A DNA stretch of 39,055 bases from a virus: positions 1 through 39,055 of IMG/VR virus record IMGVR_UViG_3300003690_000121, one strand, 5' to 3'. Both the position numbers and the translations under genes were made by a program. Below, one piece after another: positions 6,921 through 13,987 of the stretch (position 1 is its first letter; each line of letters opens with the position of its first letter). The notes below the pieces were generated by a model that was not told the DNA's origin, ran no database searches, and saw nothing but the letters and a program-made list of their open reading frames with translations.

Positions 6921-7162
6921 CACTCACCTCCAGTTTCAATCTCATCGACGGTAACGCGAACGCGGACAACCGTGTACTCGTACCCCACAACGCAGTTATC
7001 CCTATATCCCTGCGCGGCGACTTGCGCATGTCTTTTGTCTGGGTGAAGTTTTGGTGGGCACACCATACTCCCCCCCCCATCATAACAGAACCCGCTCTCT
7101 TCCAGTTTTTCAGAGTTGAACAACACCGCCCACCGCTCGAACGTTTCAGTCTGTTTAGCCAT
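6920..7162 (-). CDS. Hypothetical protein, 80 aa
   Basis: Starts at ATG 7162 (MAKQTETFERWAVLFNSEKL) with AGGAGGCGAG upstream, overlapping the end of the RuvC gene by 8 bases. A longer in-frame start lies inside ruvC and has no site. The product is a small mixed protein with a central Gly-rich turn and a Val/Arg-rich last strand. It shares the start context GTGATGGCTAAA-type with the gene at 6372, suggesting a copied gene junction. Function is unknown. Confidence 0.75.
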   Translation of the reverse strand: MAKQTETFERWAVLFNSEKLEESGFCYDGGGSMVCPPKLHPDKRHAQVAAQGYRDNCVVGYEYTVVRVRVTVDEIETGGE

Positions 7163-7631
7163 CGCTCGCCTCCTGTTCTTCATGCACCAGCGAACCATCC
7201 ACTAGCGTTGTCCTCCGGCAGTACTCAGCCAGCAGCACGGCATCCGCTATATCGTGCGTGATTTTGAGAGACGGAAATAACTCGCTGGCTTTCGCCTTCG
7301 TGATATTCTTGTCGCCACCCGTGCGGCACTTCATGTACCCCTGCCACTTCGCCGGACGCACCATCTCAAACGGGATGCCCATTGCAATCAGCAGCCCGCG
7401 CAGAAATCCAAACGACTGGCCGAACTTAAACATCGAAACCACTCCCTGTTTCGGCATGGCGTTTACCTGCTCTAGGATTGCAAAACACTTGGAATAGCGG
7501 TAACCGTTAAGAAAATCGGCGATGTCCCGCTCTGTGTTTTTTTTGGGATTCAAAACGCACGTCTCGATTACGTCGTGGTCGATGGTGGCTATCGCCCCGC
7601 TGGCTCCTGGGTCCACGCCGAGGTAGATCAT
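7155..7631 (-). CDS. ruvC: RuvC-like Holliday junction resolvase
   Basis: A 158-residue RNase-H-fold nuclease. The acidic catalytic residues are visible: Asp7 in GVDPGASGAIA, Glu54 in AILEQV, and the C-terminal HDIADAVLLA with Asp127 and Asp130. Phage RuvC enzymes cut branched DNA before packaging and during recombination. The length is close to the bacterial enzyme. ATG 7631 has an AAAAGGAG site. It follows an unknown protein and belongs to the replication block with the Sak4-like ATPase and SSB. Confidence 0.88.
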   Translation of the reverse strand: MIYLGVDPGASGAIATIDHDVIETCVLNPKKNTERDIADFLNGYRYSKCFAILEQVNAMPKQGVVSMFKFGQSFGFLRGLLIAMGIPFEMVRPAKWQGYMKCRTGGDKNITKAKASELFPSLKITHDIADAVLLAEYCRRTTLVDGSLVHEEQEASDG

Positions 7632-7661
7632 CCTCGGACTCCTTTTCCAATACCAGCGTTA

Positions 7662-8081
7662 TCATTCATGTAAGATGTCGGCATCGGGATGGAAGCCGAG
7701 GGATTTAAGTCGAGAATGATATTGTTCTTTTGCCTCGGCTGCCAATTTAACACGACAGCTTTCACATAGCTCTCCCCACGGATTCTCGCGGCCCTTCCGT
7801 TCGGTCGTCGAAAACCACATCTTATATTGACCGTCTGGCATCAATAACCCAGCGGTGAACGCTTTGACGCACCGATGACACCCATCACCAAACACGTCTT
7901 TGGCAACTATGTCCGCTATCTGCTTGCCGTTAATAGCAGTCGCTACGCCTCGCAAATAGAACACCAATGTTCCATCTGCATGTTGCAGGAACGCGGCCCA
8001 GCAAGGCCGGTCTTTGGGTGGCCATGCTTTACTTTCTACAGTCCTGAATGCTGCGTGACCAAGATATTCTTCCGGCGTCAT
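7662..8081 (-). CDS. Hypothetical protein with Cys pairs
   Basis: A 139-residue product from ATG 8081 behind AAAGGAGC; an upstream ATG at 8099 would place that site inside the coding region and is rejected. The protein has a beta-rich front (FLQHADGTLVFYLRGVATAI) and two Cys pairs, CHRC and CESC, which could bind one zinc ion. The sequence between these pairs is basic. It lies between the methyltransferase/tRNA-like element and ruvC. No family was recognised. Confidence 0.78.
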   Translation of the reverse strand: MTPEEYLGHAAFRTVESKAWPPKDRPCWAAFLQHADGTLVFYLRGVATAINGKQIADIVAKDVFGDGCHRCVKAFTAGLLMPDGQYKMWFSTTERKGRENPWGELCESCRVKLAAEAKEQYHSRLKSLGFHPDADILHE

Positions 8082-8108
8082 TTTTATGCTCCTTTCCAAA
8101 ACCCCAAC

Positions 8109-8177
8109 CCGCAGGCCACAGGGCTCGAACCCGCCGCCCCTTCGGAGACTGCCCTGCCAAATCGGGCTAACCTACGG
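8109..8177 (-). ncRNA. tRNA-like cloverleaf without a usable anticodon loop
   Basis: The minus strand can fold as a cloverleaf: acceptor CCGTAGG with CCTGCGG (7 bp), D-arm GCCC-GATTTGGCA-GGGC with the GG of a D-loop, a 5-bp third arm closed by only CGAA, and a T-arm with the canonical loop TTCGAGC. There is no CCA, no 7-base anticodon loop and almost no variable loop. It fills the gap between two genes and overlaps the last codons of the methyltransferase. It may be a decayed tRNA, a tRNA mimic or an RNA-processing site. Confidence 0.4.
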
Positions 8178-9870
8178 GCTTGGGTGTTTCCTTTAGTGCC
8201 CAAATTACTTCCTCAAAGTCGATGTGCGGGCTGCCTTTCGACTCACATAATCTTCTGAAAAAACTCTTGCGTGATTTCGTTTTTACAATCGGATCGCCGA
8301 ACAGCCCCGGGTGCTCGTCGCGCTTGACCAGCCAGCATCGGCATCTTTCAAAAACTGTGAACCCGACATGATCTAGTAGCTGGGCCGTCTGGTCGCAGAG
8401 CGGGACACGTTTTCCTGCTCTTATGAAGTCCTTGACCACGATAGCGGCCACGGCACCGGACTTCATAGCGAGGTACATCTGCTGGTAGACCTGCGAAACG
8501 GCTTCCCAATATGTTTGGCCTTCCATTGCAGATACATTTCCTTCCGTGTTGTATCCACCATCAGGGTTGACCGTAAACGCCACCCGGCCCGGTTTCTGCG
8601 CCAACACTCCAGCCGATGCCTTGGTGTGCTCACTGCCGCCAAATCCAGGACTCGTCACCGCCCCGTCTAGGCTCCCGCCCGGCAGGTTGCCGATGTTGCC
8701 GGGCGTGTCGCCGTAGCCCTCCCGGCAAGCGCTACCTGTGTTCTGTTTTATCCATTCCGCCGACTTGTCGCTGCGATTCTTAATAGACTGTGCGCTGGCC
8801 GTGTCCCCAGAGAGAAATGGCGGAGAAGTCAGCACGCCGTCGAGACTGCCTTGCGTTTCCAACTCATTGGACCGTTGCTCTTGGGGAGAGGCTTGCCCGC
8901 TTTCTTCGCTGCCCACCACTTCTTCTTGGTGATGCTCATGTGGCAGGGATTGCAAATCACCTGAAGATTCTCCAGCCGGTTGTCGTAGTGGTCGTCGTTC
9001 TTGTGATGGATACCCAACTTCTCCGTGCTGCCGCAATGACTGCACTGGTTCTTGACAACCAATTTTCGGTATAGTACCGAAGACTTTCCGTCTTTGAATT
9101 GATGATGCTCCGGTCCGCGCCTTCCTTTCGATCTCCTCGCAAGTTTCGACCGTTTCATTACTTTGTGAATTACAGCCTTTGTAACCCCGTAATACTCCGC
9201 GATCTGTTGTTGACTGAATCGACACCGATGATAAAGATGCTCGATCTCTTTCCTTCGGCTGTTCCACATGTCCTTTGATGACGGTGGACGCCTCTCTAGC
9301 CCCCATTTCTTCATCCAGTTGGATATCGTCTGTAGACTTACTCCGAATTGGCTGGCAATCGTCTGAAGTGATTTCCCGCTCTTGTACAACTTGGCAATCG
9401 TCACTTTTGTTGGCTTCATGTGAATCTCCCAGTGTAGTACGCGCAAACTCCCGGCTGTCACCACAAATCATCTGAGGCATCGGATCGCCCGACTCCTCCC
9501 ACTTGATTTTGTGCAGCCGGAAATTCTCACGGGCCAATCCCACGAAGGTCGGCTCCAGTTCCACACCTACCCACCGCAAGCCATTGTATGCCGCGACAAT
9601 GCCGCCACCGCCGATCCCTCCGAATGGGTCGCCGATAACTTGGCCCGGCTTCCAATGCCCCGCGCTGAGCCCGTGGCGGACGATCCTGGTCGCCAGGCTA
9701 TACGAAAACTTAGCTGGATGGGCAAAAGCCGCCTTCGTGATCAGCGACGCCCAGCCCTGCTCATAACAATTATGCCAGGATAGCCACTTACACTGCGGCG
9801 TTTTTTTATTGGTTTGTTTTGCGTCCATTGTGTCCATGTATATATTTTCTCGGACGACCACGATTGTCAT
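8167..9870 (-). CDS. DNA methyltransferase (N4/N6 type) interrupted by an in-frame HNH insertion
   Basis: A 567-residue frame. Residues about 70-115 hold the S-adenosylmethionine site (GDPFGGIGGGG and VGVELEP), followed by CGDSRE near 138. The catalytic TSPPF appears only near residue 350, followed by repeats SLDGAVTSP and the family's typical C-terminus (GLFGDPIV, then KSFFRRLCESKGSP and HIDFEEVIWALK). Residues about 150-340 are hydrophilic, low in structure and unlike the family: this stretch is the HNH gene read in another frame. Without it the enzyme would be about 375 residues, normal for this phage family. ATG 9870 follows the upstream stop by 5 bases and has no clear ribosome site. Confidence 0.82.
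   Translation of the reverse strand: MTIVVVRENIYMDTMDAKQTNKKTPQCKWLSWHNCYEQGWASLITKAAFAHPAKFSYSLATRIVRHGLSAGHWKPGQVIGDPFGGIGGGGIVAAYNGLRWVGVELEPTFVGLARENFRLHKIKWEESGDPMPQMICGDSREFARTTLGDSHEANKSDDCQVVQEREITSDDCQPIRSKSTDDIQLDEEMGAREASTVIKGHVEQPKERDRASLSSVSIQSTTDRGVLRGYKGCNSQSNETVETCEEIERKARTGASSIQRRKVFGTIPKIGCQEPVQSLRQHGEVGYPSQERRPLRQPAGESSGDLQSLPHEHHQEEVVGSEESGQASPQEQRSNELETQGSLDGVLTSPPFLSGDTASAQSIKNRSDKSAEWIKQNTGSACREGYGDTPGNIGNLPGGSLDGAVTSPGFGGSEHTKASAGVLAQKPGRVAFTVNPDGGYNTEGNVSAMEGQTYWEAVSQVYQQMYLAMKSGAVAAIVVKDFIRAGKRVPLCDQTAQLLDHVGFTVFERCRCWLVKRDEHPGLFGDPIVKTKSRKSFFRRLCESKGSPHIDFEEVIWALKETPKPVG
8829..9419 (-). CDS. HNH homing-type endonuclease nested in the methyltransferase gene
   Basis: A 196-residue product from ATG 9419 with GGGAG at 8 bases; an upstream start at 9464 is less likely. 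Two HTH segments come first (SLQTIASQFGVSLQTISNW and QQIAEYYGVTKAVIHKVM), then an HNH nuclease domain: CSHCG, LGIHHKNDDHYDNRLENLQV, CNPCH. This is the usual layout of free-standing homing endonucleases. It reads in a different frame from the methyltransferase over the same DNA, with its stop inside the methyltransferase's LDGVLT region. It has probably invaded the gene at a conserved motif. Confidence 0.88.
   Translation of the reverse strand: MKPTKVTIAKLYKSGKSLQTIASQFGVSLQTISNWMKKWGLERRPPSSKDMWNSRRKEIEHLYHRCRFSQQQIAEYYGVTKAVIHKVMKRSKLARRSKGRRGPEHHQFKDGKSSVLYRKLVVKNQCSHCGSTEKLGIHHKNDDHYDNRLENLQVICNPCHMSITKKKWWAAKKAGKPLPKSNGPMSWKRKAVSTAC
9628..9660. repeat. 33-bp near-identical segment, copy 1
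   Basis: Matches 10637-10669 at about 30 of 33 bases. Here it encodes GHWKPGQVIGD of the methyltransferase, next to its cofactor site; in the other copy it encodes GHWHPGQIIGD of an unrelated protein. Confidence 0.8.
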
Positions 9871-9875
9871 ATTTA

Positions 9876-10100
9876 TTAAACGGCTGGCGAGTTATTGTCT
9901 AGCATTTCTGCGGCGTTTCGTTTTCGGATTATCTCCAGCTCCAGGGCCATCCGTTTTTCTTCCAGCTTCACGGCTCTGGCGTCCGTCTGAGCTAGATCCA
10001 CCTGCTGGTGAATGCGCTGGCATTTCTCGCAGCGAATCATCGCTGGCCTTTTCCGCCGGCCGCAATACGGGCACTTTGTGTTTTTATTTTTGTCAGGCAT
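9876..10100 (-). CDS. Small zinc-ribbon and coiled-coil protein
   Basis: A 74-residue product from ATG 10100. The N-terminal half has CPYC near residue 10 and CEKC near residue 25, a treble-clef or zinc-ribbon arrangement. The second half (AVKLEEKRMALELEIIRKRN) is a charged helix that would form a coiled coil. The ribosome site is weak (AGGA at 9 bases). Longer in-frame starts exist upstream but would overlap a better candidate reading. It directly precedes the methyltransferase and may bind DNA or a partner protein. Confidence 0.7.
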   Translation of the reverse strand: MPDKNKNTKCPYCGRRKRPAMIRCEKCQRIHQQVDLAQTDARAVKLEEKRMALELEIIRKRNAAEMLDNNSPAV

Positions 10101-10110
10101 GCGGATTATC

Positions 10111-10335
10111 CTACCGTGGCGACTCCGGCTCCGCCAGCGTGCCGTCCGCGAAGTATCGCGCCGGCATGAATCCATTGCTCCTGGCACTTGCGAAGTGTTC
10201 GGCGCAACAGCGCACCTTCCAGTCACGTGTCGTCTTGCCGATGGCCGGCTTGCCGCAGGCGCGATTGTTCGGCAGCCTGACTCGGCAGATTCGGTTCAGT
10301 CCGTCAGGTATCTCCGGCCTGCTCGGTTTGCTCAG
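10111..10335 (-). CDS. Possible small Cys-rich protein with non-ATG start
   Basis: The 200-base gap between two clear genes holds an open frame with convincing protein character: NRICRVRLPNNRACGKPAIG, then TTRDWKVRCCAEHF and ARYFADGTLAEPESPR. Cysteines and histidine suggest a metal site. No ATG, GTG or TTG opens it; CTG at 10335 or a later CTG/ATA near the GGAG at 10311-10316 would be needed. It would overlap the upstream gene by 32 bases. It is either a gene with an unusual start or a remnant. Confidence 0.35.
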   Translation of the reverse strand: MSKPSRPEIPDGLNRICRVRLPNNRACGKPAIGKTTRDWKVRCCAEHFASARSNGFMPARYFADGTLAEPESPR

Positions 10336-11020
10336 ACCCGGGGACGGGCAAAGACCACTCGCGTTTTCCTTTCGCGTTTTCTCTGGAACTTTCCAGTAAG
10401 TTTTTAACTACCACCAGGCGTTGTAGCCAGCCGGTATAATACCGAAAATCCTCTTCCAGTCTGTTTGCTAGTGCTTCTTCTGGTGTCCGCCAGTAGTCGC
10501 CGTCTATCACGCCCATATGAACATGATGATCGTGTTGGTAGGGATAGGCTGAAAGATTGACGGCTTTCAGGTGGCCACTTTTTGTATCGTAGATGGCCAC
10601 GGACTTGGTGCAAATTGATTCGACAGTTTCATTGTTGTCGCCGATAATTTGGCCCGGATGCCAATGCCCGTCTGTCTCGTCTTTCCCGAGCTCTTCGACC
10701 CACCATAGAACATCGCCAACTTTCAGGCCGCTTAGGTGTTCGGGGAGTTGTTGTTCTTCATGCACGGTAGGTCTCCATGATTGCTTGAGGTACGACGATT
10801 TGAATGCGTCCGCGATATAATCTTCCGCTTTGTGTGAATCTGCTGCTGTCTTTTCGACCGCCTGAGCAATCCGCAATAGCGATCCGCGATCCAGAAGGCA
10901 GAACTCACCATTGCTGTTTGCAAACTTCCGAGCTCCTTCAAAATCTTCATTTTTATGGCCCCAATGGTCTTCGTACTCTAGCCGTGAAAGATCGCTCCAT
11001 GAATAGTGGATTTTGCCCAT
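10304..11020 (-). CDS. Hypothetical protein, 238 aa
   Basis: Starts at ATG 11020 (MGKIHYSWSDLSRLEYEDHW) with AAAGGAAAA upstream; earlier in-frame starts lie inside the next gene. The middle contains GHWHPGQIIGD, encoded by DNA nearly identical to part of the methyltransferase gene about 1 kb away. The C-terminal third is helical and ends in a disordered tail. No family could be named. Its place between the DUF6475-like gene and the zinc-ribbon gene suggests an early accessory role. Confidence 0.8.
   Translation of the reverse strand: MGKIHYSWSDLSRLEYEDHWGHKNEDFEGARKFANSNGEFCLLDRGSLLRIAQAVEKTAADSHKAEDYIADAFKSSYLKQSWRPTVHEEQQLPEHLSGLKVGDVLWWVEELGKDETDGHWHPGQIIGDNNETVESICTKSVAIYDTKSGHLKAVNLSAYPYQHDHHVHMGVIDGDYWRTPEEALANRLEEDFRYYTGWLQRLVVVKNLLESSRENAKGKREWSLPVPGSEQTEQAGDT
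10637..10669. repeat. 33-bp near-identical segment, copy 2
   Basis: Counterpart of 9628-9660. The shared peptide GHWxPGQxIGD is the only clear similarity between the two host proteins, so shared ancestry of the whole genes is unlikely. Confidence 0.8.
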
Positions 11021-11090
11021 CGCGTTTTCCTTTCTGTTTGTGACCACAAGCAGTTTCCGTCGGTCCCAACCGCAGACGCACTCAGTCACC

Positions 11091-11714
11091 TCACGCCCGC
11101 TTGATTGTCGGCCGTACCTGCTCCAGCAATTTGGGCGCAACAGCCGACAGTTGTGGCTTCCACTCTCGCTTAGGGTCGAGTCCAGTACGTACCTTCAACG
11201 GCGGCAACAATTGTTGGTTGACCGCCGGTCCATTTATTTCGTCGTAACCTTTCAGCGGAGCCGCCTGTTCGTCTCCTACGCCACTAGCAAGCAGCTCCAC
11301 GTACACACGCGAGAAGTCTTTGCTGTACCACTTGTGCCGCTCTTCCGTGTCCAGATAACAGAACCGCAGCCATCCGCCCAAGTTGCGAACCGTGGCGTTT
11401 ATGGCTACGTCGTCGAAGTCCACGGACCTCTGGTCGCCATGTTTCGCAGCAACCTTCACGAGTGTTTCCCAAGCTCGCTGCGCTCGCTGCATGGGGCTTG
11501 GTACGCCCGCCAGTTCGCGCAGTTCAACCGCCGAGGGAAAGAACTTACACTCGCGCATTGCCCGGTAAACAGCCCGCTGGACGGCCTCAATTGGCAAGTC
11601 GCTCAGTGCCATTTCGTAGGCACCGATCGTCTCCGCTGTAACATTTTGCGCGCGAAACGCATCGCGCAACACGCCAATCAAGTCCGCGAGATTGCCGATC
11701 TCAGACAGTTTCAT
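11091..11714 (-). CDS. DUF6475-like replication-associated protein
   Basis: A 207-residue product from ATG 11714 with GAGGGA upstream, overlapping the initiator gene by 14 bases. The N-terminal 75 residues (AYEMALSDLPIEAVQRAVYR, then CKFFPSAVELRELAG) match the pattern I know for DUF6475 proteins, helical phage proteins found beside replication initiators and resembling helicase loaders of the G39P kind. The C-terminal part is more variable. The context, immediately after an O-like initiator and upstream of recombination genes, supports a helicase-loading or replisome role. The assignment is from memory of the motif. Confidence 0.7.
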   Translation of the reverse strand: MKLSEIGNLADLIGVLRDAFRAQNVTAETIGAYEMALSDLPIEAVQRAVYRAMRECKFFPSAVELRELAGVPSPMQRAQRAWETLVKVAAKHGDQRSVDFDDVAINATVRNLGGWLRFCYLDTEERHKWYSKDFSRVYVELLASGVGDEQAAPLKGYDEINGPAVNQQLLPPLKVRTGLDPKREWKPQLSAVAPKLLEQVRPTIKRA

Positions 11715-12456
11715 TTTCAATCCCTCGTTTTCGCTTAAACTCGGCGACCACTTCAGCCGTGCTTTTGGTGGCTCGGCCGCCGCTGGCTGATTGTTTTTCC
11801 TCGTAGATTCCCAGATAGCCTTGAGCGATGCTATTTTCGATTGCCGCAATCAACCGGCCGGCGTCGAGCCCGGCGTTTGCCTGTTTGGTGAGTTGCGCCT
11901 GCTGAGACTTTGGTGATTTGAACGGCTTGCCGATTTCCCGGTGATATTCCATCCAACGACCCCAAGCGGCTCGGCACTCGGACGTGTCGAAAATCAGCGG
12001 GAGTTCCAAGGGGGGTAAGGGGGGTTTACTTACTCTTACTCTTCTCTTCTCTACTCTACTCTCCTCTGGTAACACTTTTGTAACAGATTGTGCGTTACAC
12101 TTTTGAGCCCTATACGCGGATACTCTCCTAGACGTAACTGCACGCCGCTTAGCAGTTTGCGACATGTGGTGTTCCCAGTTTGGGAATCCTATCCCGCCTT
12201 TACCGCCGTTGTTTATGTCCAGCCAGCCAACGGCAGCAAGGCTTTCCGCAAAGTCGGTAACGCCAATGTAACGATTGAGAAACGCGCTTGTAACAGTCGG
12301 TGCGTTACCGTCAGACACCTGCTCATCTGCCCACGACCAGAGCTTGTGCAGGAGCCCGACGATGACGTGCTCGGGAAACCCGTATTGCTCCGCTAGAAAT
12401 ATCACCGCCGGGTCTCGGGCTAAATCCGTTCGCATTTTTATCCAGTCGCCTGCCAT
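11701..12456 (-). CDS. Phage replication initiator (lambda O / DnaD-like)
   Basis: A 251-residue protein opening MAGDWIKMRTDLARDPAVIF, the usual start of phage replisome organisers, with an N-terminal winged-helix region to about residue 110. A basic, low-complexity linker (EESRVEKRRVRVSKPP) is encoded by a pyrimidine-rich tract, then a C-terminal helical domain probably binds the helicase or its loader. Such proteins bind iterons that lie inside their own gene; GTAAC/GTTAC repeats are present here. ATG 12456 has a modest GGATG site. It sits after the SSB and Sak4-like genes. Confidence 0.8.
   Translation of the reverse strand: MAGDWIKMRTDLARDPAVIFLAEQYGFPEHVIVGLLHKLWSWADEQVSDGNAPTVTSAFLNRYIGVTDFAESLAAVGWLDINNGGKGGIGFPNWEHHMSQTAKRRAVTSRRVSAYRAQKCNAQSVTKVLPEESRVEKRRVRVSKPPLPPLELPLIFDTSECRAAWGRWMEYHREIGKPFKSPKSQQAQLTKQANAGLDAGRLIAAIENSIAQGYLGIYEEKQSASGGRATKSTAEVVAEFKRKRGIENETV
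12028..12308. other. Candidate replication origin inside the initiator gene
   Basis: A pyrimidine-rich tract (12028-12067) is followed by seven GTAAC/GTTAC pentamers at 12069, 12080, 12094, 12257, 12268, 12290 and 12304. Two 19-base dyads of the form GTAACAG-N3-GTGCGTTAC lie at 12080-12098 and 12290-12308, and GTAACACTTTTG recurs at 12094 with one change. The arrangement resembles lambda ori within gene O. No experimental support exists. Confidence 0.5.
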
Positions 12457-12525
12457 CCGTGCATCCGTGTTCGTTAAGCTACGTGCGCAAGCCAGCCCTG
12501 ACGCCTGTGTGGGCTCTGATGAGCA

Positions 12526-13131
12526 CTAAAACGGAATGTCCTTATCGGCAGCCACAGCATCCACATCCGCGGCCGTGTACGAAGATTGTGGACCTATTTC
12601 TGTCGCAGGGTTTTGCTGGTTCTGATCTGCTGGAGGCGGCGCGGACTTCGGTGCGCTGTTGCTCTTTAGCTGCTTGCCGAAAAGCGCATCGAGTTTACGA
12701 ACACCAGCATTATCGAGCAGATTGATATCGAGTTTCTTACCACCTTCTGGCTCATACCCAAGCCCCCATTTGTCTGTAGTTTTCCCTTCAAAAGTATTGG
12801 AATTGCACCGCGCCTGACACTTGATTCCTATGAATTGCAGGCATCCTGGTGTCTGAGAATCCAGCCTGTCCATGCGGTCGAAAGAATCATCCAGCCCGCC
12901 TTGCTCTAGTAAATACTGGACATCCTGTTTCAGCCAGTCAATGGTCTTATCTGTTATCGACTTCCACATCGAGCGTTCATACTGATCGCAGGTAAATGCG
13001 CTGCCCTCGGGGTCCGATGTGTTGACCCTGGATAATACCCTGAATGCTATCATCATCTGTGGAATTTTTTTGCGCGATTCAACTATGCGGTGGTCCACAA
13101 TTTCAATCCAGTAAACTCCGGGTTCGTACAT
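12526..13131 (-). CDS. Single-stranded DNA-binding-like protein
   Basis: A 201-residue protein from ATG 13131 with AAGGAT upstream. The first 150 residues are beta-rich with an OB-like pattern (GVYWIEIVDHRIVESRKKIP), the linker is Gln/Pro/Asn-rich, and the end is DVDAVAADKDIPF, which matches the acidic tip ending in (D)DIPF that SSB proteins use to recruit partners. It lies between the Sak4-like ATPase and the replication initiator, the expected partners. Overall sequence does not resemble bacterial SSB closely, so the call rests on the tail and context. Confidence 0.72.
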   Translation of the reverse strand: MYEPGVYWIEIVDHRIVESRKKIPQMMIAFRVLSRVNTSDPEGSAFTCDQYERSMWKSITDKTIDWLKQDVQYLLEQGGLDDSFDRMDRLDSQTPGCLQFIGIKCQARCNSNTFEGKTTDKWGLGYEPEGGKKLDINLLDNAGVRKLDALFGKQLKSNSAPKSAPPPADQNQQNPATEIGPQSSYTAADVDAVAADKDIPF

Positions 13132-13132
13132 G

Positions 13133-13987
13133 TCAGCTATCCTTTTGGTTGCGGCTGGCAACGAGCGCAGCCTTGAGGTTTTCCCATGCCTGCTGGGCGC
13201 TGTCGCCCATTTCGATTTCAGGCGGTAGTCCGAACCGATTGCCCGCGTCATAGGCAGCGTCCCGTTCGGTGTAGAGGATGCGTGCCTTGCTGCCCGATGC
13301 CTTGCCTTTTTTGGTAGCGTCGGTTTCCGTCAGAAACGTCTCGAAGTTCAAAAACAGGATGGCATCCGCCCACCTGTGCGTCAGCCCCCAGGTCTTCTCG
13401 TGCATGTCGGGCTGATAGCGATCATAATTTGCCCCCAACGGATTTTTGAACTCTTTAACTCGACTATGGCAGAGAGCAACAATTGTCATCTGCCGTTGGC
13501 GGCGCAAGTCATCGAGAGCACAGAGAAACGACCGCCATTCTACTAGAGCCACATCGTATCCTTTATGATATGCCAAGAAACTATCCCAACTGTTGTTGTA
13601 ATTGTGCAAGGTGACATGCTCGAAACACTGTCGCTCAGCGCCGTTGATCGTGTCGATCACCAATGCCCCGTAATCGTGTTTATCGTTGCGCAAAACATTA
13701 ACGCCTTCCAGTACGTCAGTCCACGACATGGCCTCTGGAAAATGTGGTGTTTCCGGGAGCCTGTCAGCAGCGATAAGCGTTTCCAGCCCCGTCTCGCCTT
13801 TGGTTTGCAAAACGACCGCCTTTGGAAACTGCGCTCCCAACGAAGATTTCCCGACCTTCTCCTGTCCATAAATAACGTATGTACTGGGGGCACTGCTGCC
13901 CTTGCTCACCACATCAGCCAGCGATAGCCGTTTGCTCGCTGGCTGCTGTACCACCGTCCTGGGCGGCTGAACTGTTGCTGTTGCCAC
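13133..13987 (-). CDS. Sak4-like RecA-fold ATPase (single-strand annealing/recombination)
   Basis: A 284-residue AAA_24-type ATPase. Walker A is GQEKVGKSS at residues 41-49 and Walker B is ALVIDTIN near 107-114; ALCHSRVKEF near 170-180 resembles the sensor strand. Phage Sak4 proteins load with SSB to anneal or exchange strands. The start is GTG 13987 with GAGGAG at 7 bases, inside the tail of the nuclease gene (75-base overlap). The gene order nuclease, Sak4, SSB is the usual phage recombination set. Confidence 0.85.
   Translation of the reverse strand: MATATVQPPRTVVQQPASKRLSLADVVSKGSSAPSTYVIYGQEKVGKSSLGAQFPKAVVLQTKGETGLETLIAADRLPETPHFPEAMSWTDVLEGVNVLRNDKHDYGALVIDTINGAERQCFEHVTLHNYNNSWDSFLAYHKGYDVALVEWRSFLCALDDLRRQRQMTIVALCHSRVKEFKNPLGANYDRYQPDMHEKTWGLTHRWADAILFLNFETFLTETDATKKGKASGSKARILYTERDAAYDAGNRFGLPPEIEMGDSAQQAWENLKAALVASRNQKDS

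Noticed and set aside
8101-8180. Functional tRNA-Arg(CCG)
   Set aside because: A loop CTCCGAA can be drawn, but the stem around it would contain several mismatches and the variable loop would be missing; the tRNA-like reading with a tetraloop pairs better.
8829-9419. Intein inside the methyltransferase
   Set aside because: The inserted stretch in the methyltransferase frame has no intein-type Cys/Ser start, no His-Asn end, and the endonuclease is in another frame.
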